A stretch of 64,000 nucleotides of DNA from Streptomyces toxytricini (GCF_014649915.1 NZ_BMTY01000006.1:25357-89356); one strand, 5' to 3'; positions 7,907 to 16,585 are shown, numbered from the stretch's first letter. Numbers and translations: made by a program. The notes: generated from the sequence alone by a model not told the origin.

Positions 7907-8733
7907 ACCGCCCGCGGACCCGCCCCGGACGGCGCCTGCTGCCGCTCCTGGTGCCGCTGCTGCTCCTGGCCGCGGCCTGCACCGGGCAGCCCGACGACGC
8001 CGCCCCCGACCGGGACGTCGTCCCGGTGCCGGGGGAGCGGTGGCGGCCCGGGCCCGTCACCTCCTGGCAGTGGCAGCTCAGCGGGAAGCTGGACACCTCG
8101 GTGGAGGCGCCCGTCTACGACGTCGACGGGTTCGACACCAGCCGCGAGCAGGTCGCCGCCCTGCACAAGGCCGGGCGCCGCGTCATCTGCTACCTGTCGA
8201 CGGGCGCCTGGGAGGAGTTCCGGCCCGACGCGGCGGAGTTCCCCGCGGAGCTCCTCGGCCGGGGCAACGGCTGGGACGGGGAGCGCTGGCTGGACATCCG
8301 GCGCACCGCCGAGCTGGAACCGCTGATGGCCGCACGCCTGGACATGTGCCGCGACAAGGGCTTCGACGCGGTCGAACCGGACAACATGGACGGTTACGCC
8401 AACACGACCGGCTTCCCGCTGACCGCGGAGGACCAGCTGCGCTACAACCGGCTGATCGCACGCCTCGCCCGCGACCGGGGCCTCGCGGTCGGGCTGAAGA
8501 ACGACCTCGACCAGGTGCCGCAGCTCGTCGGCGACTTCGACTTCGCGGTCAACGAGCAGTGCGCCCAGTACGGCGAATGCGAGCTGCTGGCGCCGTTCAC
8601 GGACGCGGGCAAGGCCGTCTTCCACGTCGAGTACGAGCTGCCCGCGAGCCGGTTCTGCGACCGGACGCGGAAGCTCGGGTTCGCCTCGATGCAGAAGAAG
8701 TACGACCTGGGGGCCTGGCGCAAACCCTGCTGA
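7903..8733 (+). CDS. GH114 endo-alpha-1,4-polygalactosaminidase lipoprotein (Ega3-like)
   Basis: Predicted surface lipoprotein hydrolase that cleaves alpha-1,4-linked galactosamine, that is, deacetylated polymer. The 276-residue product has a signal peptide with an Arg-rich start, a Leu-rich core and the lipobox LAAAC with the lipidated Cys at residue 26. The GH114 domain shows WQWQLSG, VYDVDGFDT, VICYLSTGAWE, the FDAVEPDNMDGY motif near residues 152-163 with acidic catalytic candidates, and FAVNEQCAQYGEC near 215. It ends the operon, 36 bases before the convergent sensor-kinase gene. With the Agd3-like deacetylase it forms a make-deacetylate-cleave set matching the fungal galactosaminogalactan system. 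Confidence 0.9.
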   Translation: MNRPRTRPGRRLLPLLVPLLLLAAACTGQPDDAAPDRDVVPVPGERWRPGPVTSWQWQLSGKLDTSVEAPVYDVDGFDTSREQVAALHKAGRRVICYLSTGAWEEFRPDAAEFPAELLGRGNGWDGERWLDIRRTAELEPLMAARLDMCRDKGFDAVEPDNMDGYANTTGFPLTAEDQLRYNRLIARLARDRGLAVGLKNDLDQVPQLVGDFDFAVNEQCAQYGECELLAPFTDAGKAVFHVEYELPASRFCDRTRKLGFASMQKKYDLGAWRKPC

Positions 8734-8769
8734 GCGGGGCGGCGGCTGCGCCCCGGCCCCCGCCGCCGC

Positions 8770-10005
8770 TCACTTCACCGGCAGGACGACGTGGACCCGG
8801 TAGCCGCCGCCGAAGCGGGGCCCTGCGGAGCAGGAGCCGCCCAGTGCGCCGGCCCGCTCCCGCATCCCGAGGAGGCCGTGCCCGCCGCCCGGCCCGTCCG
8901 CCGGGGCGGGCTCCACTGCCGCGGCCGCGCCGGCGGCGCCGCCGCCGTCGTCGAGGACGGTCACCTCGGCCGAGTCCCCGACCCGCACCACGCTGACCTC
9001 GGCGCGCGCCCGCGGCCCCGCGTGCTTGCGGACGTTCGTCAGCGCCTCCTGGATGACCCGGTACGCGGCGAGGTCGACGGCGGCCGACAGCGGGTCGGCA
9101 TCCCGGCCGAGCTCCACCATCACCTTGACCGGCAGCCCTGCGTTGCGGAACGTGTCGACCAGTTCGTCGAGCCGCGCCAGCCCCGGGGCGGGCTCGGTCG
9201 GCGCCTCCGGGTCCCCGGACTGGCGCAGCAGGCCGACGGTGGCCCGCAGCTCGTTCAGCGCGGACCGGCTCGCGTCCCGGACGTGGGCGAGGGCCTCCTT
9301 GGCCTGGTCGGGGCGCCGGTCCATGACGTGCGCGGCCACCCCGGCCTGCACGTTGACGAGGGCGATGTGGTGGGCGACCACGTCGTGCAGGTCGCGGGCG
9401 ATCCGCAGCCGCTCCTCGGCGACCCGGCGCCGCGCCTCCTCCTCGCGGGTCCGCTCGGCCCGCTCGGCGCGCTCGCGTATCGCGTCGACGAACGCCCGCC
9501 GGCTGCGGACGGCGTCGCCGGCGGCCGCGGCCATGCCCGTCCAGGCGAAGATGCCGATGTTCTCCTGCGCGTACCAGGGCAGCGGCCCGGCGAGCATGGC
9601 GATGCCGGTCATCCCCGCCATCGTGAGCAGCGCGATCCGCCAGGTGGTGGGCCGGTCGGTGCGGGAGGCCAGCGTGTACAGGGCGATGACGGCGGCCATG
9701 GCGACGGGCGCCCGCGGCTCGCCGGTGGTCAGCTCCAGCAGGGACAGCACGACCGTCGCGGCGAGGACGGCGCGGACGTGCCGGCGCCGGAACACCAGCA
9801 CCGCCGCGGCCAGCACCATCAGCAGCAGGGAGAGCGGCTCGGGGGTGCGGGTGCCGAACGTCGGGCCGTGCGGGCCGTGCGGATCGGCGAAGGAGCCGAC
9901 GACCATGGAGACGAGCGCCCCGAACGCGAGGACGGCGTCGGTGGCGAGCGGGTGCACGCGCATCCAGTGCCGGGTGGGGGCGAACGGCCCGAGGTCAGTC
10001 GTCAT
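8770..10005 (-). CDS. sensor histidine kinase (HisKA_3 / NarL-partner type)
   Basis: Membrane sensor kinase of a two-component system with unknown signal. The N-terminal half of the 411-residue protein has about five hydrophobic segments. An Arg/Glu-rich coiled coil then leads into the HisKA_3 box RIARDLHDVVAHH with the phospho-accepting His, followed by the HATPase N box (EALTNVRKH) and a glycine-rich G box near the C-terminus (GGGHGLLGMRER). There is no adjacent response regulator. The only lone NarL-type regulator nearby is at 19467, about 9 kb away, and could be the partner. The gene is convergent with the exopolysaccharide operon. Confidence 0.92.
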   Translation of the reverse strand: MTTDLGPFAPTRHWMRVHPLATDAVLAFGALVSMVVGSFADPHGPHGPTFGTRTPEPLSLLLMVLAAAVLVFRRRHVRAVLAATVVLSLLELTTGEPRAPVAMAAVIALYTLASRTDRPTTWRIALLTMAGMTGIAMLAGPLPWYAQENIGIFAWTGMAAAAGDAVRSRRAFVDAIRERAERAERTREEEARRRVAEERLRIARDLHDVVAHHIALVNVQAGVAAHVMDRRPDQAKEALAHVRDASRSALNELRATVGLLRQSGDPEAPTEPAPGLARLDELVDTFRNAGLPVKVMVELGRDADPLSAAVDLAAYRVIQEALTNVRKHAGPRARAEVSVVRVGDSAEVTVLDDGGGAAGAAAAVEPAPADGPGGGHGLLGMRERAGALGGSCSAGPRFGGGYRVHVVLPVK

Positions 10006-10072
10006 CCCGCCTACGGTACGGGGTGGCGGCCGGGGGCCCCGCCCGGCAGGGGCGGGGCCGTCGCGGGGCCGG

Positions 10073-12034
10073 TCAGCGGTTGGTCTCCAGGTGTCGGCGG
10101 TTCAGCCACTTCGGCAGCCCGGGCGCCTCCAGGAAGCCTTCGGCGCGGCCGGCCGCGATGCCGATCCGCAGCAGGTCCGAGCTCTTCTCGAAGAGCATGA
10201 ACCGCGGCTCCCAGATCGGCCGGTACTTGGCGTTGGCGCGGTACAGCGACTCGATCTGCCACCAGCGGGAGAAGAAGCTCAGCAGGGAGCGCCACAGGCG
10301 CAGCACCGGGCCGGCGCCGAGCCGCGAGCCCCGCTCGAAGACCGAGCGGAACATCGCGAAGTTCAGCGAGACCTGGGAGACGCCGATCTCCTTCGAGCGC
10401 TCCAGCAGTTCGATGACCATGAACTCCATCAGGCCGTTCTCGGAGTCCCGGTCGCGGCGCATCAGGTCGAGGGAGAGGCCCTTGGGTCCCCAGGGCACGA
10501 ACGACAGCAGGGCTCGCAGGTCGCCGTTGCCGTCGGTGCACTCCAGCATCACGCACTGGCCGTCGGCGGGGTCGCCGAGGCGCCCCAGCGCCATCGAGAA
10601 GCCGCGCTCGGTGGCGCCGTCGCGCCAGTCGTCGGCCCGGCGCACCAACTCGGCCATCTCCTCGGCGGGGATGTCCGCGTGGCGGCGGATGCGGACGCTG
10701 TAGCCGGCCCGCTTGACGCGGTTGAACGCCTGCCGGACGGTCCGCATGGCGCGGCCCTCCAGCGTGAACTCGGCCGTTTCGACGATGGCCTCGTCGCCCA
10801 GCTCCAGCGCGTCCAGGCCGTGCCGGGCGTAGATCTGGCCGGCCTCCTCGCTCGCGCCCATCACGGCCGGGACCCAGCCGTGCTCGCGGGCCTCGGCCAG
10901 CCAGGGCTCGATCGCGCCGGGCCAGGCCTCGGGGTCGCCGATCGGGTCGCCGGAGGCGAGCGAGACCCCGCCGACGACGCGGTAGGTGACGGCCGCCTTG
11001 CCGGTCGGGGACCAGATGACGGACTTCTCGCGGCGCAGGGCGAAGTAGCCGAGGGAGTCGCGGTCGCCCTGCCGGGCCAGCAGCGCGCGGAGCCTCTCCT
11101 CGTCCTCCTCGGTCAGAGGGTCGACGGCGCGGCGCGAGCGGAACGCGGCGAGCAGGACGGCCAGCAGCAGCACCATCGACATCACGTTGATGACGACGTC
11201 GACCCAGGCGGGCGTGGTGATCGCGGCGTAGTCGCGGGCGTCGGGGTCGAGCGTGATCAGCCGCATCGCGCCGTAGCGCCAGCGGGCCAGGAAGGAGGCC
11301 TCGGAGGCGTCCGGGTCGGTGTTGGCAGCGCCGACGATCAGCGCGGCCAGCAGCGAGGTGACGAGCAGCCCGACGGCGGCGACGGCGGTCGCGAGCTTCG
11401 GGTTCGAGCGGTCGCCCTTGGCGTAGAACTCCCGCCGGCCCAGCAGCAGGGCGCCGACGAACGCCGCGGTCAGGACCAGGGAGACCCAGTTCTGGACGTG
11501 GTCGCGGAACTCCGGGTAGCAGACCTCGAACCCGCCGCCGGTGCACGGGGCGAAGGCGGCGGTCGCGAAGGCGAGCAGCAGCAGGCCGGCCAGCACCAGG
11601 TTCAGGATCCAGGCGGCCCGCTTGCGGCGGCCCATGGTCACCGCGAGGAGCAGGGAGAACAGGCCGGAGGCGAATCCGGCGGTCAGCAGGTACGGGGTGT
11701 AGAAGTCGGCGGTGTTGTGCCGGCGCAGGTCCTGCCCGAGCGAGACCCACACCGCGCTCAGGAAGTTGACGAAGGTGACGGCGCGCAGGTACCAGACGGC
11801 GAACGCGGCGCTGCGCCGGGAACGGGCGGAGCCGCGGCCGGAGCCGGGGGCCCCGTCGTCCTTGCGCGCGGCCCCGTCGTCCTTGCGGGTGCCGGATGCG
11901 GTGTTCGCGGTGGCGCCGGCGGTTCCCCCGCCGGCGGTCTGTGCCGGTTTCGCCTTCTGTGTCGCTTGTGCCTTCTGTGCGGCCTGTGCGGCGTTCCGGT
12001 CGATATCTGCGCTGGTCAAGCGGGCCTCTCCCAT
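10073..12034 (-). CDS. DUF2156 membrane protein, MprF-like aminoacyl-lipid synthase candidate
   Basis: A 653-residue protein resembling the catalytic C-terminal part of phosphatidylglycerol lysyltransferases (MprF/LysX), which transfer an amino acid from aminoacyl-tRNA to membrane lipid. After a low-complexity Ala/Gln/Lys-rich tail of about 70 residues come about six membrane segments (residues 80-330). A cytosolic GNAT-like DUF2156 domain follows, containing DRDSLGYFALRREKS, MGASEEAGQIYARHGL and LSFVPWG, and ending with SLYRANAKYRPIWEPRF. The lipid and amino acid used cannot be read from sequence. No good ribosome-binding site precedes the ATG used here, so the disordered N-terminus may be shorter. 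Confidence 0.8.
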   Translation of the reverse strand: MGEARLTSADIDRNAAQAAQKAQATQKAKPAQTAGGGTAGATANTASGTRKDDGAARKDDGAPGSGRGSARSRRSAAFAVWYLRAVTFVNFLSAVWVSLGQDLRRHNTADFYTPYLLTAGFASGLFSLLLAVTMGRRKRAAWILNLVLAGLLLLAFATAAFAPCTGGGFEVCYPEFRDHVQNWVSLVLTAAFVGALLLGRREFYAKGDRSNPKLATAVAAVGLLVTSLLAALIVGAANTDPDASEASFLARWRYGAMRLITLDPDARDYAAITTPAWVDVVINVMSMVLLLAVLLAAFRSRRAVDPLTEEDEERLRALLARQGDRDSLGYFALRREKSVIWSPTGKAAVTYRVVGGVSLASGDPIGDPEAWPGAIEPWLAEAREHGWVPAVMGASEEAGQIYARHGLDALELGDEAIVETAEFTLEGRAMRTVRQAFNRVKRAGYSVRIRRHADIPAEEMAELVRRADDWRDGATERGFSMALGRLGDPADGQCVMLECTDGNGDLRALLSFVPWGPKGLSLDLMRRDRDSENGLMEFMVIELLERSKEIGVSQVSLNFAMFRSVFERGSRLGAGPVLRLWRSLLSFFSRWWQIESLYRANAKYRPIWEPRFMLFEKSSDLLRIGIAAGRAEGFLEAPGLPKWLNRRHLETNR

Positions 12035-12113
12035 GAAAGCCGATCATATGGGGCGCCGCCGACCGTGAATGCCGGACCGCAGGGCCGCAGCCCCGTGCCA
12101 CGGCCCCGCCGGC

Positions 12114-13196
12114 TCAGTCCTCGCGCGCCGGCTCCTCCGGCTGCGGCTCCTCCGCACGCTCCGGCAGCTCCGCCGCGAGTGCGGCGGCCGCCTGGACGAG
12201 CGGAAGGGCCAGCAGCGCCCCGGTTCCTTCCCCTACGGTGACGCCGTGGGACAGCAGGGGGTTGAGTGCCATCCGGTCCAGGGCCTTGGCCTGCGCCGGC
12301 TCGCCGCTCGCCTGCCCCGCCAGCCACCAGTCCGGCGCGCGGAACGCCGCCCGCTGCGCCACCAGCCCGCAGGCCGCCGAGACGACGCCGTCCAGGACGA
12401 CCGGGGTGCGGCGCACCGCGCACTGCAGCAGGAACCCGGTGATCGCGGCGACGTCCGCGCCGCCGACCGCGGAGAGCAGGGCCAGCTGGTCGCCCAGGAC
12501 GGGGCGGGCCCGGCGCAGGGCGTCGCGGATCGCGGCGCACTTGCGCATCCAGGCCAGGTCGTCGATCGGCACGCCGCCGCGGCCGGTGACCACCGACGCG
12601 TCGGTCCCGCACAGGGCGGCCACGAGCACCGCGGCGACGGTGGTCCCGCCGACGCTGAGGTCGCCGAGGACGACCAGGTCGGTGCCGGAGTCGGCCTCCT
12701 CGTCGGCGATCCGCACCCCGAGCCGCACAGCGGCCTCGGCCTCCTCGCGGGTCAGGGCGTCCTCCACGTCGATACGGCCGCTGCCGCGCCGCACCCGGTG
12801 GCGGACGACGTCCTCGGGCAGCAGCCCCGGATCGCAGTCCAGCCCCGCGTCCACCACCCGCACCGACGCGCCGAACCGGCCGGCGAGGACGGAAGCGGGG
12901 CTCGACCCGTCCAGGACCGCGCGCACCAGGGCGTGCGCGCCCCCCGCGGGCCGGGCGGACACCCCTGCGGCGGCGATGCCGTGGTCGGCGGCGAACAGGA
13001 CGACCCGGGGCCGCTCGACCGGCCTGACCGGGACCCGGCCCTGCGCCGCGGCCAGCCACTCGGCGAGCTCGTCGAGCCGCCCGAGGGCCCCCGCCGGCAC
13101 GGACAGCCGCTCGCGGCGCTCCTCGGCGTCCCGCCGGACTCCGTTGTCGGGGCGCTCGATCAGGTCGGAGAAGTCGTCGAGATTCAGCGTGGTCAT
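12114..13196 (-). CDS. cobT: nicotinate-nucleotide--dimethylbenzimidazole phosphoribosyltransferase
   Basis: Forms alpha-ribazole phosphate from dimethylbenzimidazole and nicotinate mononucleotide for the lower ligand of cobalamin. The 360-residue protein has the usual length. Recognisable elements are the N-terminal PAGALGRLDELAEWLA, FAADHGIAAAGVS, GDLSVGGTTVAAVL and the catalytic-glutamate loop GVTVGEGTGA near the C-terminus. It follows cobU on the same strand after a gap of about 90 bases. cobS, which joins the products of both, lies on the opposite strand at 18575. The acidic C-terminal tail rich in Glu and Pro is likely disordered. Confidence 0.96.
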   Translation of the reverse strand: MTTLNLDDFSDLIERPDNGVRRDAEERRERLSVPAGALGRLDELAEWLAAAQGRVPVRPVERPRVVLFAADHGIAAAGVSARPAGGAHALVRAVLDGSSPASVLAGRFGASVRVVDAGLDCDPGLLPEDVVRHRVRRGSGRIDVEDALTREEAEAAVRLGVRIADEEADSGTDLVVLGDLSVGGTTVAAVLVAALCGTDASVVTGRGGVPIDDLAWMRKCAAIRDALRRARPVLGDQLALLSAVGGADVAAITGFLLQCAVRRTPVVLDGVVSAACGLVAQRAAFRAPDWWLAGQASGEPAQAKALDRMALNPLLSHGVTVGEGTGALLALPLVQAAAALAAELPERAEEPQPEEPARED

Positions 13197-13289
13197 CTGC
13201 CAGAGCGTACAGCCGGTGAGGCCCTGCCCAAGCCCCTGCGGGAGCGGCCCCGCGGGCGTCCCGGCCGCCTGCCGCGAGATGCGGCCGGG

Positions 13290-14495
13290 TCAGTCCTTCA
13301 GGACCAGCGCCTGCCCCGCCACCACCAGCAGGACGTGCTCGCACTCGGCGGCCACCGCCGCGTTCAGGCGCCCGAGTTCGTCCCGGAACCGGCGCCCCGA
13401 AGCCGTCGCGGGGACGACGCCCGAACCGACCTCGTTGCTGACGGCCACCACCGTGCGCCGGGTCGCCCGTACCGCCGCGACCAGCTCCGCGGTCCGCTCC
13501 CGCAGCCGCTCCCGGCCGCCGGCCTCCCACACCGCGTCGTCCCAGGCACCCGCCCGGTCCATCGCGTCCGTCAGCCACAGCGCCAGGCAGTCCACGAGCA
13601 GCGGCGGGCCGCCCTCCGCCAGCATCGGCACCAGGTCGCAGGTCTCCACCGTCCGCCAGGACGCCGGCCGCCGCTCCCGGTGCAGGCCGACCCGCGCCGC
13701 CCACTCCGCGTCCCCGTCGCGGGAGCCCGACGTGGCCGCGTACAGGACCTCCGGGAAGCCCTCCAGCCGCCGCTCCGCCTCCACCGACTTCCCCGAGCGC
13801 GCACCGCCGAGCACCAGCGTCCGCCGAGGCAGGTCCGGCACCGCGTGGTACTCGCCGACCGTCACCGTCGCCCCGTCCGGCACCGCCCGCGCCCCCGCCG
13901 CCGCGCACCGCCGCTGCAGCTCCCGGCCCGGCGGCACGTCGTGGTCCAGGTGCACGGCGATGACGTCGGTCGTCGGCCCCGCCGCCCCGCTCGCCCGCAG
14001 CCGCGCCAGCGCCTCCGGCCGGCCCAGCACGTCCGCCAGCACCATGTCGTACGGGCGCTCGGCCATCGCGCCGTTCGTCCCCGCGGGCGCCCCGCCCGGC
14101 GGCAGGTACAGCAGCCGGCTCCCGTCCGGGCCGACCACCTCGTACCCCGTGCCAGGCGCGTCCATCGGCACCGCCCGCACCCGGTGCCCGCTGATCACGG
14201 CGAGCTCGCGCCCGTCCGGCACCCGCCCTGCCGTCGGCAGGCCCGGCGGCAGCTCCACGGGCGGCCCGTCGTGCGGATGGGTGAGCAGGACCTGCCGGAC
14301 CCCGGCCAGCGAATGGCCGGCCCGGGCCCCCGCGAGGACCGCCCCGGGGGTCAGGTCCAGCAGCAGCGCCCCGTCGACGAGCAGGGAGGTCGCGGCCCGC
14401 GCCAGGGGGCCGACGGAGACCGCGCAGGCCGCGCAGGGACAGCCGGGGCGGGGCAGTCCCTCCGGGGTTCCGGTGCCGAGCAGAGTGAGTTCCAC
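13290..14495 (-). CDS. cobU: metallo-beta-lactamase-like domain fused to CobU kinase/guanylyltransferase
   Basis: Bifunctional adenosylcobinamide kinase and adenosylcobinamide-phosphate guanylyltransferase of nucleotide-loop assembly. The GTG at 14495 is chosen because GGGAGG lies 8 bases upstream; a longer frame would run toward the divergent gene. Of 401 residues, the first 225 or so form a metallo-beta-lactamase-like domain (LLGTGTPEGLP, CPCAACA, and the metal-site remnant THPHDG where HxHxDH is expected). The rest is CobU, with P-loop LGGARSGKS, LLVDCLALWLT and VSNEVGSGVVP. The fusion occurs in actinobacteria; the first domain may act on corrinoid or be vestigial. It is read with cobT. 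Confidence 0.94.
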   Translation of the reverse strand: MELTLLGTGTPEGLPRPGCPCAACAVSVGPLARAATSLLVDGALLLDLTPGAVLAGARAGHSLAGVRQVLLTHPHDGPPVELPPGLPTAGRVPDGRELAVISGHRVRAVPMDAPGTGYEVVGPDGSRLLYLPPGGAPAGTNGAMAERPYDMVLADVLGRPEALARLRASGAAGPTTDVIAVHLDHDVPPGRELQRRCAAAGARAVPDGATVTVGEYHAVPDLPRRTLVLGGARSGKSVEAERRLEGFPEVLYAATSGSRDGDAEWAARVGLHRERRPASWRTVETCDLVPMLAEGGPPLLVDCLALWLTDAMDRAGAWDDAVWEAGGRERLRERTAELVAAVRATRRTVVAVSNEVGSGVVPATASGRRFRDELGRLNAAVAAECEHVLLVVAGQALVLKD

Positions 14496-14563
14496 AGGAA
14501 GATCCTCCCGCGTCCCCGGGAGTGGTGCGCGCCCGGCTACTCTGCGGGCAGACTCAAGGCGAG

Positions 14564-14591
14564 CAGCGGACGAGCAACGGACGAGCAACGG
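14564..14591 (+). repeat. short tandem repeat in the leader of the 70-residue ORF
   Basis: The unit CGAGCAACGGA occurs twice in direct succession, preceded by a third diverged copy (CGAGCAGCGGA). It lies immediately before the GGAGG ribosome-binding site of the next gene. It may be replication slippage, or a small structural or regulatory leader. Confidence 0.6.
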
Positions 14592-14599
14592 AGGCGGAC

Positions 14600-14812
14600 A
14601 TGGCGTGGACGTGGCGGTTCGAGACGGCCGACGGCAGCCCGGCGGCGCCGGCGGTGGAGCCGGAGGAGTTCACCACGCAGGGCGACGCGGAATCGTGGAT
14701 CGGCGAGTACTGGAAGGAGCTGCTTGAGGGCGGCACCGAGCGGGTCAGGCTGTCGGACGACGGCGGCGCCGAGGTGTACGCGATGAGCCTGCGCGAGGCC
14801 CTCGACGCCTGA
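14600..14812 (+). CDS. small conserved-type protein, function unknown
   Basis: I do not recognise a function for this 70-residue protein. It starts at ATG with a strong GGAGGCGG site 2-9 bases upstream and ends well before the convergent methyltransferase gene. It is acidic and tryptophan-rich at the front (MAWTWRFE), with WIGEYWKELLEGG in the middle and a predicted beta-helix end (VYAMSLREALDA), and should be a small soluble folded protein. Third-position GC is high, supporting real coding. It is divergent from cobU, with a TACTCT -10-like box at about 14537. Confidence 0.8.
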   Translation: MAWTWRFETADGSPAAPAVEPEEFTTQGDAESWIGEYWKELLEGGTERVRLSDDGGAEVYAMSLREALDA

Positions 14813-14899
14813 CCCGGCCCTGCCGGGACACGGACGCGCGCGTGCCCCGGGACCCTGGGGTTCCGGGGCACGGCCGTGCGGGGGAGGGGGCGGTCCGGG

Positions 14900-15712
14900 T
14901 CAGCCCCGGACGCCGCACAGGTGGAGCAGCGCCGCCACTCCGCGGTACGGGTCGGTGCGGCCCGCGCGGTCCTCGGCGGCCAGGAGCCGGTCGAGCTCCT
15001 CCTCCGGCGGGAGCGTTCCGCCCGCCTCGGTGCCGTCGGTGAAGACGCGCACCCCGTACCAGGCCTGGAGCGGGGCGCCGATCCCGGACAGCGTGCCCGT
15101 CAGCTCGGACAGCCGGTCCGCGCGGACCTCCAGGCCGAGCCGGTTGGTGTAGTCGACCGACTCGAACGCGGCGAGCGCGCCCGACCAGTCGCCGTCCAGC
15201 CCGGGGCGCATCGCGAGCGCGTCGCCGTTGCGCACGAGGAGGGACAGCAGCCCGCCCGGGGCCAGCATCCGGGCCAGCCCGGCGAGCATGGCGTCCGGCT
15301 CGGGCACGTACATCAGTACGCCGTGGCACAGCACGACGTCGAAGCTGCCCGGCGTGAAGTGCGCGCCGGTCTCCCGGCCGTCGCCCTCCAGCAGCCGAAC
15401 CCGCTCCTGGATCCCGGCGGGCTCGGCGGAGAGCGCCTCGCGGGCGACCTCCAGCATGCCGGGGTCCTTCTCCAGACCCGTCACCCGGTGTCCGGCGCGG
15501 GCGAGACGCAGCGCCTGGGTGCCCTGGCCCATGCCGACGTCCAGAACGCGCAGCCGCTGCCCCACGGGGAAGCGCTGCACGATCTGCTCGTCGACCTGCC
15601 GGCCCACGAGTTCCTGGCGGACGGCGTTGCGCAGTCCTCCCAGGCCCTCCAGCCACAGCCGGGCTCCCCCCGCGAAGCCGTCCCCCGACGCTCCGGACGG
15701 CCGTGCGCTCAG
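14900..15712 (-). CDS. class I SAM-dependent methyltransferase, probable CTG start
   Basis: Predicted SAM-dependent methyltransferase of unknown substrate. The Rossmann motif I is LRVLDVGMGQGTQAL, followed by the acidic motif LEKDPGML and FDVVLCHGVLMYV (motif IV) before a C-terminal cap region. No in-frame ATG, GTG or TTG exists between a GTG deep inside the upstream gene (15898) and a GTG at 15607 that would cut away the conserved-looking LWLEGLGGLRNAVRQEL segment. A CTG at 15712 overlaps the upstream TGA stop in the usual CTGA coupling geometry and has GGGGAA 5 bases upstream. I take it as the start, giving 270 residues, but the start is uncertain. Confidence 0.85.
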   Translation of the reverse strand: MSARPSGASGDGFAGGARLWLEGLGGLRNAVRQELVGRQVDEQIVQRFPVGQRLRVLDVGMGQGTQALRLARAGHRVTGLEKDPGMLEVAREALSAEPAGIQERVRLLEGDGRETGAHFTPGSFDVVLCHGVLMYVPEPDAMLAGLARMLAPGGLLSLLVRNGDALAMRPGLDGDWSGALAAFESVDYTNRLGLEVRADRLSELTGTLSGIGAPLQAWYGVRVFTDGTEAGGTLPPEEELDRLLAAEDRAGRTDPYRGVAALLHLCGVRG

Positions 15713-16308
15713 GGCCGTTCCCCGCGCTTGACCTGCGGCTTCGGCAGCCGGAGGCGGCGCATCTGGAGGGTGCGCATCAGGCCGTAGGCGACGGCGCCGC
15801 GGCGCGGCTGGTCCGCGAAGCGCTCGTTCAGCGCCTTGCGCAGGCGGAATCCGAGGGCCACCGAGTCGACGATGATCAGGGCGATCACGGCCAGCCACAG
15901 CAGCAGCGCGGCGTTCTGGATCGACGGGACCCGCACCATGCTCAGCACGAGGATGATCACCGCGAGCGGCAGGAACATCTCGGCGACGGAGAAGCGGGAG
16001 TCGACGAAGTCGCGGACGAAGCGGCGCACGGGCCCCTTGTCACGCGCCGGCAGGTAGCGCTCGTCACCGTTGGCCAGGGCCTCGCGCTGCTTGGCCAGCT
16101 CCACGCGGCGGCGCTCGCGGGCGCGCCGCATGTCCTCCTTGCGGTTGCCGGTCGAGGCCGCCACGGCCTTGCGCTGCGACTGCGCGACGGCGCGCTTCGG
16201 CGTCGGGCGGCCCTTGGGGGCCTGCGGGTCACGGGGCTGCGAGGACTCGGCGCTCACCTTGTCGGCGGCGGCGGCCTTCTCTTCCTTGGAGGAACGGCTA
16301 CCAAACAC
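15709..16308 (-). CDS. DUF3043 family membrane protein
   Basis: Actinobacterial protein of unknown role. Starting at the GTG at 16308 it has 199 residues: a charged cytosolic part with SRSSKEEK, the family stretch QPRDPQAPKGRPTPKR near residue 25 and a basic RKEDMRRARERRR helix. Two membrane segments follow (residues about 110-165), then a basic C-terminus ending QVKRGERP. The start is set by family resemblance because no clear ribosome-binding site is visible. It overlaps and probably translationally couples with the methyltransferase, and is divergent from pspA. Confidence 0.85.
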   Translation of the reverse strand: MFGSRSSKEEKAAAADKVSAESSQPRDPQAPKGRPTPKRAVAQSQRKAVAASTGNRKEDMRRARERRRVELAKQREALANGDERYLPARDKGPVRRFVRDFVDSRFSVAEMFLPLAVIILVLSMVRVPSIQNAALLLWLAVIALIIVDSVALGFRLRKALNERFADQPRRGAVAYGLMRTLQMRRLRLPKPQVKRGERP

Positions 16309-16585
16309 AAAACCCAAGCGTACGTGGTCGGCGACTGCCGCCCCACCCCCACGGGGAACGATCCGGCAACGGCGGGCGTCTGGACCAGTGCAGGGTTCGT
16401 GCGGCGGACCGGGGCCCGCCCCGGGGGCGCGTCTCATCCTCACGCCTTACCGGGGCCGGGGCACAGTCGTCCTGGAGGAGGAGCGCATCCGCTCACGAAC
16501 AGTGCGGTAATGGAGACAGGGCCCGTACTGTGGGTCTTGTTGGTCGTCTGGAGCGAAGTCCGTCAGAAGGGGGCGCGCGAAGCCC

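Noticed and set aside
14496..14588. Longer start for the CobU fusion protein
   Set aside because: The extra 31 residues run toward the divergent gene's leader and have no family match, whereas the GTG at 14495 has GGGAGG 8 bases upstream.
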